The notes: generated by a model not told the origin, from the letters alone. Counted from the first letter of the stretch, positions 6,424-13,182 are shown. The stretch: DNA of 14,416 nucleotides from an uncultured Streptomyces sp. (GCA_946480485.1 CAMLJW010000087.1:1-14416), one strand, 5' to 3'. Numbers and translations are program-made.

Positions 6424-6669
6424 TCAGCTACCGGCCACCAGGTGGTCGAACTCGCCGTCCTTGATGCCCAGGAGCATGGCTTCTATCTCGGCGCGCGTGT
6501 AGACGAGCGCGGGCCCCTCCGGGAAGCGCGAGTTACGCACCGCCACCTCGCCCCCGGGCAGCCGGGCGAACTCCACACAGGAGCCCTGCGAGTTGCTGTG
6601 GGTGCTCTTCTGCCAGGCCACCCCATACAGCTCCGCAGCAGCCATGCCGTTGTACACGTCGTGGTCCAC
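6424..6669 (-). CDS. DUF397 family protein
   Basis: An 81-residue protein. The family pattern is clear: WQKSTHSNSQGSCVEFARLPGG (about 19-40), then VAVRNSRFPEGPALVYTRAE (42-61), then a short C-terminal helix. DUF397 proteins pair with XRE-DUF5753 regulators in many Streptomyces loci, and one model is that they counteract or tune the regulator. The GTG at 6669 has GGGGAG six bases upstream. A longer frame to 6723 exists but would ignore this site, and an internal ATG eight codons on has no ribosome site. The N-terminal VDHDVYNGMAAAELYG and the acidic tail are unusually long for the family's shortest members. The promoter region upstream carries copy B of the repeated element. Confidence 0.88.
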   Translation of the reverse strand: MDHDVYNGMAAAELYGVAWQKSTHSNSQGSCVEFARLPGGEVAVRNSRFPEGPALVYTRAEIEAMLLGIKDGEFDHLVAGS

Positions 6670-6746
6670 AGGTCGCTCCCCGGTGACGCAGTGGCGTCTT
6701 GGTGCCAGTGATGCAGTGGTCAACTGACCCGGATCATAGTCCTCTT

Positions 6747-6782
6747 CACGTGTATATGCATGAGCGGATGCACGTGCACGCG
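6747..6782 (-). promoter_or_regulatory. Putative operator, copy B, upstream of the DUF397 gene
   Basis: On the minus strand, 6782-6767 reads CGCGTGCACGTGCATC, identical to copy A at 5757-5772. It continues with GC, C and TGCAT at the same offsets as in copy A: 23 of the 28 bases starting at the GTG match. A second CACGTG core lies at 6747-6752. The element is about 110 bases upstream of the DUF397 start codon and points toward it, as copy A does for the ATPase gene. Confidence 0.6.
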
Positions 6783-6821
6783 GTGTGCTGCGGTTACAGG
6801 CCTCACGCCTGCCTCACAGGA

Positions 6822-7307
6822 CTACAACCACTCCCCAGCGCATGCCCCAGAGTTCGCATCACATGCAGACCTCCAGACCCATCCATCTACTCCAGGGAGA
6901 GACATGCGCCACACCTTTCGCGTTCCACTGGGGGACGTCATCGCCGGACGCGACGTGGTCAGGTCGACCTGGCCGACGCCCACACCAGCGGTCCTCAGCT
7001 GGGAGACCCAGTAGGCGTGGTCGTGGACCAGGCCGTACTCCGGCTCGTCCAGGCTCGGGTCGAAGCGGTAGGTCACCCGGGGCGGATTCGCTTGCCGCGT
7101 CCACGGCGCGCTGTAGATGGACTCCTTGCGCCAGTCGTCGAGGTTCGCCAGGGTGCCGTGATCAGCAGCGGGGTGCATCCACCAGGTGTAGGGGTATCCG
7201 GTGGCGGCCATGGCCTGCTGCAGAGCGACCGCAGTCGTGGTGTGCACGAGCTCGTCGGCACCGGCGTAGAGCATGCCGCGCGGCTCCAGATCCGGCGGCC
7301 GTCGTGA
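6822..7307 (-). pseudogene. C-terminal remnant of an alpha/beta hydrolase (prolyl-oligopeptidase-like)
   Basis: On the minus strand a coding-biased frame opens right after a TGA at 7310-7308. It reads PDLEPRGMLYAGADELV, GYPYTWWMHPAADHG and FDPSLDEPEYGLVHDHAYWV. Glycine-Ala-Asp-Glu followed some 30 residues later by His-Pro-x-x-Asp-His is the catalytic Asp/His end of an alpha/beta hydrolase. The spacing resembles actinobacterial secreted hydrolases related to S9 peptidases. The nucleophile serine half and the rest of the protein are missing. After about position 6954 the codon bias fades, so the extreme C-terminus is also degraded. There is no start with a ribosome site. It is a dead gene fragment between the DUF397 promoter and the hairpins at 7435. 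Confidence 0.6.
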
Positions 7308-7434
7308 TCAGCGGCCGCGGCTCACCTCGGTGGCCCACTGCTGAGTTGCGGCTGTGCACGCACCCATGGCCGGCGCCATCGGGTTGCGGTTCCTCACGGG
7401 AGTCGCATCCGAAGTGCGACCCGAGATCGGGGGC

Positions 7435-7453
7435 CTGGGGGCGAGGCCCCCAG
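7435..7453. terminator. Strong GC hairpin with 3-base loop
   Basis: CTGGGGGC at 7435-7442 and GCCCCCAG at 7446-7453 form a perfect 8-bp stem around GAG. This resembles the abundant G-rich palindromes found after Streptomyces genes. It probably ended the transcript of a gene now decayed or lost, or shields the lipoprotein gene. Confidence 0.55.
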
Positions 7454-7467
7454 CTTCAGAAGGGGCG

Positions 7468-7498
7468 GGGTGGGGGAAAGCGAAACGCACCCCCACCC
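7468..7498. terminator. Second GC hairpin adjoining the first
   Basis: GGGTGGGGG at 7468-7476 pairs exactly with CCCCCACCC at 7490-7498, with a 13-base A-rich loop. It starts 14 bases after the previous hairpin, so the two form a tandem terminator-like structure. Confidence 0.5.
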
Positions 7499-7690
7499 AC
7501 CCGCCGCCCCCGACGGTGCTATCGAGCTACCGAGCCGACGAGTGCGTACCTTCGGCTCTCGCGCGTGGATCTGCGTGAGCAAGCGCATGCGGGCTTCCTT
7601 CCCCGAGCGCGCAAGTCGTCCTGGTAGCTTGCTGCGGTCGTTCCGGCGAACAGCGGCGACAACTCCGGTTACATTTTTTGGGGGACTTCA

Positions 7691-8197
7691 GTGAATTCGG
7701 CGACCTTCTCTCGCGGGCAGGTGCGGATCGCGGCCGCGGCGGCGGGGCTGGCGGCCGCGCTCGTCCTGGCGGGCTGCGGCAGCGACGACGGAGCGGGGGA
7801 CGACGACTCGTCCCCCGAGACGAGCGCGGAACCGACCGAGTCGACGGACACCGGCGGCGGCTCCGGCGGGAGCACGGCCGAGGCCGAAGGCCTGGAGGGG
7901 AGCTGGCTCACCACGAAGGACGGCAAGGCCGTGGCTCTGGTGATCACCGGCAGGAAAGCCGCTCTGTTCTCGACCGGCGGGTCCCCGTGCGGCGGAACCG
8001 CCGGCGAGACGGCGGGTATGCAGATGATCGCACTGAAGTGCACCGACGGAAACAAGGACCGGGCCGAGGGCATGGTTGACTCCGTCAACTCCACGACGCT
8101 GAAGGTCACATGGAAGGACTTCGGCGAGGAGACGTACAGGAAGTCCGAGGACGGAAAGCTGCCGACGGGGCTACCGACGGCCGGCCTGGGCTCCTGA
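7691..8197 (+). CDS. Small secreted lipoprotein of unknown function
   Basis: A 168-residue predicted lipoprotein. A short N-terminus with one basic patch (RGQVR) is followed by an alanine-rich hydrophobic segment (13-27) and the lipobox LAGC, with Cys29 as the lipidated residue. Residues 30-65 are an acidic Ser/Thr/Gly/Asp linker (many D, E, S and T), typical of surface lipoproteins. The folded part (67-160) begins LEGSWLTTKDGKAVALVITG and has two cysteines (in SPCGG and ALKCTD) that could form a disulfide. The pattern resembles small beta-rich proteins that test for a bound ligand, but I recognise no named family. The GTG at 7691 follows a GGGGGA site. The gene appears to be alone, preceded by tandem hairpins. 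Confidence 0.8.
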   Translation: MNSATFSRGQVRIAAAAAGLAAALVLAGCGSDDGAGDDDSSPETSAEPTESTDTGGGSGGSTAEAEGLEGSWLTTKDGKAVALVITGRKAALFSTGGSPCGGTAGETAGMQMIALKCTDGNKDRAEGMVDSVNSTTLKVTWKDFGEETYRKSEDGKLPTGLPTAGLGS

Positions 8198-8206
8198 TTT
8201 CCGCTG

Positions 8207-8250
8207 CCCGGTCAGGGCAGTCGCCGGTCCCGGTCAGGGCAGTCGCCGGT
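8207..8250 (+). repeat. Exact 22-base tandem repeat, two copies
   Basis: The unit at 8207-8228, which starts CCCGGTCAGGGC and ends GTCGCCGGT, is repeated without change at 8229-8250. It begins ten bases after the lipoprotein stop. Perfect identity suggests a recent duplication by slippage. Confidence 0.85.
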
Positions 8251-8285
8251 GCGGTTCGACCTGCCCGGTCCCGCCGCCTCGGCAA

Positions 8286-8490
8286 CTCGTCTTGTACGAG
8301 CCGGCCTTCTGGCAGGGCGCGGTCACCAACCTCCTCATCCCCCAGGTGATCCTCTGCAACGTCGCGTTCCTGCCCCAATGGGTGAACCCCGGACTCGGCC
8401 ATATCACGGCCCAGTTGCTGACCTCGAGGTCACCCTGGTGGTCATGGGCTTCGCCTTCGACGCCCCGGTGAGCGTCCCCGAAGCAAGCAA
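8286..8490 (+). pseudogene. Frameshifted coding remnant, family not recognised
   Basis: From about 8286 one frame has almost complete G/C third-position use and reads LVLYEPAFWQGAVTNLLIPQ then VILCNVAFLPQWVNPGLGHI. At about 8410-8425 the bias moves to another frame that reads ADLEVTLVVMGFAFDAPVSV. Neither frame has a start with a ribosome site or a convincing end. The hydrophobic blocks suggest a membrane or membrane-associated protein. I take it as a fragment of a gene with one frameshift. I do not recognise the family. Confidence 0.4.
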
Positions 8491-8507
8491 CAAGCGCGCC
8501 AACCCGC

Positions 8508-8552
8508 GTCAACCCGAGGTTGACACCCTTTCACTGTCAACCTACGGTTGAC
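8508..8552. promoter_or_regulatory. Two identical-arm palindromic operators
   Basis: GTCAACC-N3-GGTTGAC occurs at 8508-8524 (spacer CGA) and again at 8536-8552 (spacer TAC). All four 7-base arms are identical or perfect complements, and the centres are 28 bases apart. The inner arms also form AGGTTGACA/TGTCAACCT. The second copy ends two bases before the GTG start. The sites cover the whole promoter described next, so a dimeric repressor bound here would block transcription. The downstream protein itself has a helix-turn-helix and is the first candidate. Confidence 0.8.
8520..8548 (+). promoter_or_regulatory. Consensus promoter giving a leaderless transcript
   Basis: TTGACA at 8520-8525 is a perfect -35 box. 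After 17 bases comes TACGGT at 8543-8548, which fits the TAnnnT -10 pattern. Transcription would start about 7 bases later, on or next to the G of the GTG at 8555, leaving no leader. This agrees with the absence of any ribosome site before that codon. Confidence 0.65.
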
Positions 8553-8554
8553 GT

Positions 8555-9286
8555 GTGACCAGGAACTCATCACCCGCCACATCATCCGTACGCCTCGACG
8601 ACCTCATCGAGGCCATCAAGACGGTCCACACCGACGCACTCGACCAGCTCCAGGACGCGGTGATCGCCGCGGACCACCTCGGCGACGTGGCCGACCACCT
8701 GATCGGCCACTTCGTGGACCAGGCCCGGCGTTCAGGCGCGTCCTGGACGGACATCGGCAAGAGCATGGGCGTCACCCGCCAGGCCGCCCAGAAGCGGTTC
8801 GTACCGAAGGCCGAGTCGGACCTCGACCCCAGTCAGGGATTCAGCCGCTACACCCCGAGGGCCAGGAACGTGGTGATAGCCGCCCACAACGTGGCCAAGG
8901 CCGCCGGCAACGACGTCATCCGTCCCGAGTCCCTCGTACTCGGCCTCCTGTCCGAGCAAGAGGGACTCGGCGCGGCGGCGATCATCGCGCAGGGCGTCTC
9001 CCTGGAGTCGGTACGCGAGGCCGCGACCGCCGCACTTCCCCCGAAAGCCGAGAGCGTCCCGGCGCTCATCCCCTACGACGCGGGCGCGAAGAAGGCCCTG
9101 GAACTCACCTTCCGCGAGGCCCTCCGCCTGGGCCGCAACTACATCGGCACGGAACACATCCTGCTCGCACTGCTGGAGTACGAGGGCGGTACAGGCGTGC
9201 TCAGCGGGCTGGGTGTGGACAAGGCGGCGGCGGAGGCCAACATCGAGAAGGCGCTGGCCGCGGTATTGAAGGCCCGCCAGGACTGA
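8555..9286 (+). CDS. HTH protein with two Clp_N repeats
   Basis: A 243-residue protein in two parts. Residues 15-58 are helical, and 60-82 form a helix-turn-helix (ASWTDIGKSMGVTRQAAQKRF) of the type seen in small actinobacterial regulators. Residues 99-157 and 174-233 are the two halves of a Clp repeat domain, with YTPRARNVVIAAHNVAKAAG, IRPESLVLGLL, then YDAGAKKALELTFREALRLG, IGTEHILLALL. In ClpA/ClpC this domain recruits substrates and adaptors, but here the AAA+ ATPase modules are absent. The GTG at 8555 is the only sensible start and sits two bases after an operator, matching leaderless translation. A plausible role is an autoregulated transcription factor that senses misfolded proteins or Clp partners through its Clp_N domain. 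That is inference. Confidence 0.85.
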   Translation: MTRNSSPATSSVRLDDLIEAIKTVHTDALDQLQDAVIAADHLGDVADHLIGHFVDQARRSGASWTDIGKSMGVTRQAAQKRFVPKAESDLDPSQGFSRYTPRARNVVIAAHNVAKAAGNDVIRPESLVLGLLSEQEGLGAAAIIAQGVSLESVREAATAALPPKAESVPALIPYDAGAKKALELTFREALRLGRNYIGTEHILLALLEYEGGTGVLSGLGVDKAAAEANIEKALAAVLKARQD

Positions 9287-9331
9287 CCAGAGGGGGCCAG
9301 TTGTCGCGGTACAAAAAGCAATCTCGATCTC

Positions 9332-9891
9332 TTACCTTGGGGTGTGAAGGAGTCCCCGAACAGCCCAGAGGCGGCGGGGCTCGACGATGCCGACGGCGCG
9401 CGGCACGCTCGGTGTCCAGCGCCGCTTCCTCGTCCTCGGCGGCGGCGGTGAGCGGTCGGCGGCTGCCTGGGCGGCCTCGGTCTGGCGGGCGTGTTCTCGG
9501 CGGCGGCCGGTGAGTTCGCGTACCGCCGCCTCGAAGGCGCGGTTGGCGGTCTCGACAGCGTCTACGCGCTCGGTCTCGATGGCGTGCTCGGCCGCGGTGC
9601 GGCGCAGGGCACGCTCGGCGACCGAGCAGGCGACCACGGTCTCGTCGTAGGACGTCTGGGCGGCGTCGGCGGCGTCGCGGGTGGCGCGCAGCCTCGCCGC
9701 GGCCTTGTCGAGTTCACGCAGTGCCTGCGTGATGCCGGAGGTGCGGGGCAGGGCGGCGCAGGCTGCGGCGTACGCCTCGAGGCGGCGTCCGTACGGGCCT
9801 GGGCGCACGCCAACTCATCCCGTTCGGTGGCGATTTGGTCGGCGGCGGCCAGCCCCTCCAGGGTGCGCTGCACCGCGGCCGGCGGGGACAC
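9332..9891 (-). pseudogene. Frameshifted coiled-coil gene downstream of the helicase
   Basis: Coding bias on the minus strand passes through three frames. From a GTG at 9891 it reads SPPAAVQRTLEGLAAADQ to QARTDAA. At about 9780 it shifts to a frame reading RRLEAYAAACAALPRTSGIT and continues with long Ala/Arg/Glu-rich helices. At about 9450 it shifts again to LTAAAEDEEAALDTERAARR. Joined together these give one continuous helical, probably coiled-coil protein of roughly 180 residues. The start lies 14 bases after the helicase stop, so the two genes were one operon. Two shifts mean either a dead gene or base-calling errors in GC-rich runs. The family is not recognised. The coding signal fades near 9350, and the natural stop cannot be placed. 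Confidence 0.6.
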
Positions 9892-9905
9892 CTGGACGGA
9901 TCGGC

Positions 9906-11444
9906 TCAGTTCGAAGAGGGCCCCAACATGTCCCAGACAGAGGGAGGTTCGCGGTCCTGGCGCGGATGTGTCCCGCCGGGGTTGCCGTCGGGGTGCTGGT
10001 TGATCCAGCCCAGACCGCCGATGTCGAGTCGGTGGCGGGCCCGGGTGACAGCGACGTAGGCGAGGCGGGCTTCGGCGTCGTCGATGTCGCCGGGCAGCGG
10101 GTCACCGTTCTCGTCCGTCTCTTCCTGATCCAGCGGCTCGGTGAAGTCCTCGCCGATGCGGACGGAGGCCCATTCTCGGCCCTTGGCCTTGTGGGCGGTG
10201 GAGACCACGATCTCAGCGCCCTGCTCGACGGAGAGTTTGTCCACCGCGGCGAGGATGACGTCGACGCCGTGCTCGTCGACGAGGTCGACCAACGGCAACA
10301 GGTCGCGGCCGGACGGGTCGTATTCGGCGTATTCCTGGAGCTCGCCCCAGGAGTCGAAGAGGATCAGCTCGGGGTGAGTGCTCCGCTTGCCGGCTTTGAG
10401 GTCGCGGGCGGCTCTGGCGAGGGCGCGCAGGGCCTCGCCGCCGCCGACGAGGGCGACGCGGCGACCTTCCTCCAGCAAGTGCATGACCTCGAGCATCGCG
10501 CCGACATTGGACCGGCACAGGATCGCGTCCGGTTCCTTGACGCGTTCCAGGCGGGTGTTGATCGCCGAGGTGCCGGTCAGCCGGATCGGGGATGCGACGA
10601 TGTGCAGCCACCGATTGGCTTCCTCAGCGAGCGCGGAGCCGAAGCGGAAGGACTGGGACAGGGCCAGCTGGGTGCCGTCGAAGGTACTCATCACGTCTCG
10701 GGCACCGCGCCAGCCGTAGATCGCCTGAGCTGAGTCACCGACCATCACCAGCTGGGTGTGGTCGCGCTGGTCGTTAAAGATCTTTTCGACGACAGGGTTG
10801 GTGTCCTGGGCCTCGTCGAGCAGAAGGAAGTCCGCTTCGATCCTGGGTTCGGTCAGGGCCCAGATCTTCAGGTAGTGGTCGTGGTCGAAGCGGACGACGC
10901 CTTCCTGGGGGTTTTGGACGTCCTTCCACGCCTGGTTGGCGTACGGCAGCACGACGTCCACGAGCTGGGCGTGCAGCTGTTCGGTTTCGATGCCGCGCAG
11001 GCGCGGGACATGGTGGCGCTGAATGGCGCTGTCCGCAGACTGGCAGAAGCGGGTGACGGTCCGCAGGACGGTGTACGAGAGCGCCTTGTTGGTGACGTTC
11101 CGCTCGCCGATGCGGATGCGCATGTTGAGGGCGATACCCAGGGAGGCACCGGTCTTCCAGCCGGGCACCCGGGGCGCATTCATACGGGACGCGTACCTGC
11201 GGCCCACGGCGCCGAAGGCGAGCGAGTGCGCGGTCTTGCACCGCACGTTGCTGGGGAATTTGCGGGCCGCGTCGCTCGCGATCGACTTGTTGAACGCGAT
11301 GTACCGGCCTGATGTGGTCGTACTGGCCGCGAGCATCGCCAGCGTCGTCGTCTTCCCGGTTCCGGCCCCGGCCTGCAGGACCAGGTGGTCCCCACTCCGG
11401 AAGGTGTCGACGGCCGCGTGCTGCTCTTGGGTGGGTGTGGGCAT
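9906..11444 (-). CDS. UvrD/Rep-family (FBH1-like) DNA helicase
   Basis: A 512-residue superfamily 1A helicase with all motifs intact: Q-motif TPTQEQ (3-8), Walker A AGAGTGKT (25-32), motif Ia YIAFNKSIASDA (48-59), TAHSLAF (71-77), Walker B LLLDEAQDTNP (207-217), motif III VMVGDSAQAIYGWRGA (233-248), motif IV QSFRFG (264-269), motif V VSTAHKAKGREW (414-425) and motif VI YVAVTRARHRLDI (463-475). The order and wording, especially AFNKSIASDAARKFP and CKTAHSLAF, match the FBH1-like branch rather than UvrD1 or PcrA. It is also shorter than PcrA/UvrD (about 700 residues). Such enzymes use ATP to move on single-stranded DNA and can strip recombinase filaments. The ATG at 11444 has GAGGAG four bases upstream. 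A frameshifted coiled-coil gene follows 14 bases later. Confidence 0.93.
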   Translation of the reverse strand: MPTPTQEQHAAVDTFRSGDHLVLQAGAGTGKTTTLAMLAASTTTSGRYIAFNKSIASDAARKFPSNVRCKTAHSLAFGAVGRRYASRMNAPRVPGWKTGASLGIALNMRIRIGERNVTNKALSYTVLRTVTRFCQSADSAIQRHHVPRLRGIETEQLHAQLVDVVLPYANQAWKDVQNPQEGVVRFDHDHYLKIWALTEPRIEADFLLLDEAQDTNPVVEKIFNDQRDHTQLVMVGDSAQAIYGWRGARDVMSTFDGTQLALSQSFRFGSALAEEANRWLHIVASPIRLTGTSAINTRLERVKEPDAILCRSNVGAMLEVMHLLEEGRRVALVGGGEALRALARAARDLKAGKRSTHPELILFDSWGELQEYAEYDPSGRDLLPLVDLVDEHGVDVILAAVDKLSVEQGAEIVVSTAHKAKGREWASVRIGEDFTEPLDQEETDENGDPLPGDIDDAEARLAYVAVTRARHRLDIGGLGWINQHPDGNPGGTHPRQDREPPSVWDMLGPSSN

Positions 11445-11769
11445 CGTACTCCTCGACGGGTGGGTGCGGCTTCATAGCGCAATCGCACGGTGGCACACAG
11501 AGATGATCCGCGTCCGGCGATCACGGAATCCGCTGTCCCTTCCGCGCTGCCGGCCCGAGTTGGGTGGCGACCCGATCGAGGCGAACCCGACGCATGGCGG
11601 CCGCTGACGTCCGGCGGCGACCGGCCCGCGCCGTCCCGGAATACGACCGCCCACGATTCGGCGTCCACGTCGATCACGACGTGTTCGGTTCGGCCGTCCC
11701 GTTCAGGCGCGAGCCGACATGCCGCGCATGGCCTAATGCACCGCTCCGGCGGCTTGACCAGGTCACGTT
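11445..11769. other. Divergent intergenic region between helicase and phosphatase genes
   Basis: Promoters for both flanking genes should be here. A short palindrome CATGC-CGC-GCATG lies at 11718-11730, about 40 bases before the phosphatase GTG. On the minus strand, a GTG at 11677 opens a frame beginning VIDVDAESWAVVFRDGAGR that looks protein-like for some 20 residues. It has no ribosome site and then runs out of frame across the helicase start, so it is not called as a gene. Confidence 0.45.
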
Positions 11770-13050
11770 GTGGCGGAGGCAGCGACCGGCGCGCAGGGCA
11801 GGAAGGCGGTGGCGAACCGGGCCATGGGCGAGGACGGTGTGGACCGGTCGGAGGGTTTCGGCGAGCGGCTGCTCGGCCTGCTGCTGGATCGGGCGCGGCT
11901 GTTGCCGCCGCAGCTGATCGCGCCGCTGATCGCGGAGGAGGTGGCCGGGATCGGCGGGCGTGACGTGTCCATCCTGCTCCAGGACTATGCGCAGGAGCTG
12001 CTGGTGCCGCTCCCGGGCAAGAAGCTGCACGTGGGCCAGCCCGAGCCGATGGCCAGCTCACCCGCCGGCCGGGCCTTCCTGCGCGCGGACGTCGTCGAGG
12101 TACCACAGGTCCACGGCGGCGTCCGGATGTATCTGCCCCTGCTGGACGGAAGCGACCAGGTGGGCGTCATGACCCTGACCATGGACGCCGTCGGCGACGA
12201 TGACCGGCGCCTGCTGCGCCGGCTCGCCAGCCTGGTCGCCGACATGCTGGTCACCAAGAACGCCTACACCGACCAGTTCTTCCTGGCCCGGCGTCGGGAG
12301 CCGATGAGCGTGTCCGCGGAGATCCAGTGGAGCCTGCTGCCGCCGCTGACGATGTCCGTGCCACAGGTCAAGGTGGCCGGCATCCTGGAGCCCGCCTACC
12401 GCGTCGCCGGTGACAGCTTCGACTACGCCCTCAACGACAACATCCTGCACATCGCCGTGATCGACGCGATGGGCCACGGCCTTGACGCCGCCGCGATGGC
12501 GACCATCGCCATCGGCGCCTACCGCCATGCCCGGCGCGTGTTCATCGGCCTGGCCGACAAGTACACGTTCATGGACGACGCCATCTCCCGGCAGTTCGGG
12601 CCCGACCACTTCGTCACGGCGCAGCTGATGCACCTGAACATCGCCACCGGGGAGATGGAACTGGTCAACGCGGGCCACCCTGCACCGCTGCTGATCCGCG
12701 AGGGCCGGGTCGTGCGGCAGCTGGAAAGCGCCACGACGCTGCCCGTCGGCTTCGGAGGTGAAGCGCCCCGAGTCAGAGAGCACACGCTCCAGCCAGCCGA
12801 CCGAGTGCTGTGCTACACCGACGGCATCATCGAGGAGCACGTCGCCGGCGGGGAGCCGTTCGGTGAGGAACGCCTCATCCACATCATCAACCGCCTCGGG
12901 GAAGAGCCGTCACAAGGGGTACGGGCGGATCTGCGTCGGCTCTCTCACACGCTGAAGCAGGAACGGGGCGGGCGCACCACCGACGACGCCACCCTCTTCG
13001 TGATCGAGTGGCGCGGAGGCGCCGCCGACGACCTCGCAGCCCTTGACTGA
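11770..13050 (+). CDS. GAF-domain SpoIIE-type (PP2C) serine/threonine phosphatase
   Basis: About 426 residues. The N-terminal part (30-165) resembles a GAF-type sensor (MYLPLLDGSDQVGVMTLTMD, 120-139). A short helical linker with EIQWSLLPP (184-192) leads into a SpoIIE/RsbU-type PP2C domain. Metal-binding positions are visible: GDSFDY with Asp215 and Asp218, IDAMGHGLDA with Asp232, YTDGIIEE with Asp351, and TTDDATL with Asp405/406. Such phosphatases remove phosphate from anti-anti-sigma (STAS) proteins in partner-switching pathways, with the sensor domain setting activity. No STAS gene is in the window. The GTG at 11770 has only a weak AGGTCAC before it. A GTG at 11812 after GGAAGG or the ATG at 11824 are alternatives, and none changes the domains. 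No transmembrane segment is seen, so it is cytoplasmic. Confidence 0.9.
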   Translation: MAEAATGAQGRKAVANRAMGEDGVDRSEGFGERLLGLLLDRARLLPPQLIAPLIAEEVAGIGGRDVSILLQDYAQELLVPLPGKKLHVGQPEPMASSPAGRAFLRADVVEVPQVHGGVRMYLPLLDGSDQVGVMTLTMDAVGDDDRRLLRRLASLVADMLVTKNAYTDQFFLARRREPMSVSAEIQWSLLPPLTMSVPQVKVAGILEPAYRVAGDSFDYALNDNILHIAVIDAMGHGLDAAAMATIAIGAYRHARRVFIGLADKYTFMDDAISRQFGPDHFVTAQLMHLNIATGEMELVNAGHPAPLLIREGRVVRQLESATTLPVGFGGEAPRVREHTLQPADRVLCYTDGIIEEHVAGGEPFGEERLIHIINRLGEEPSQGVRADLRRLSHTLKQERGGRTTDDATLFVIEWRGGAADDLAALD

Positions 13051-13105
13051 ACGCATCGACATCGGCCGAGGGGCACCGTAACTGCCGCTCGTTGTTCTTG
13101 CACCA

Positions 13106-13125
13106 GGGCAGCCGGGAACCTGCCC
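13106..13125 (+). terminator. Hairpin after the phosphatase gene
   Basis: GGGCAG at 13106-13111 pairs with CTGCCC at 13120-13125 over an eight-base loop, 55 bases after the stop codon. There is no T-tract. Confidence 0.4.
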
Positions 13126-13164
13126 TCGCCCGCTACGTCGGACAAGGACACATCAAATGCGGCT

Positions 13165-13182
13165 GATCCCGAAAAAGGGATC
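13165..13182. terminator. Hairpin GATCCC/GGGATC with A-rich loop
   Basis: GATCCC at 13165-13170 and GGGATC at 13177-13182 flank GAAAAA. It may back up the hairpin at 13106 as a terminator for the phosphatase gene, but the stem is only six pairs. Confidence 0.3.

Larger units (their letters stand above)
7308..7690. other. Intergenic region with hairpins before the lipoprotein gene
   Basis: No protein-coding frame with support is seen. The region contains two strong hairpins (7435-7453 and 7468-7498) and, just before the lipoprotein start, a T-run at about 7675-7680. The lipoprotein promoter probably lies between 7600 and 7680. Confidence 0.5.

Noticed and set aside
6747..6752. CACGTG as a eukaryote-style E-box
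   Set aside because: Six-base palindromes are frequent, and only its place within the longer repeated element gives it meaning.
8207..8250. CRISPR-like repeat
   Set aside because: Only two units and no spacer between them; it is a simple tandem duplication.
11180..12106. Long minus-strand frame spanning the helicase/phosphatase gap
   Set aside because: Most of it is antisense or out-of-frame sequence of the two real genes. Only about 20 residues (from 11677) look protein-like, and there is no ribosome site.
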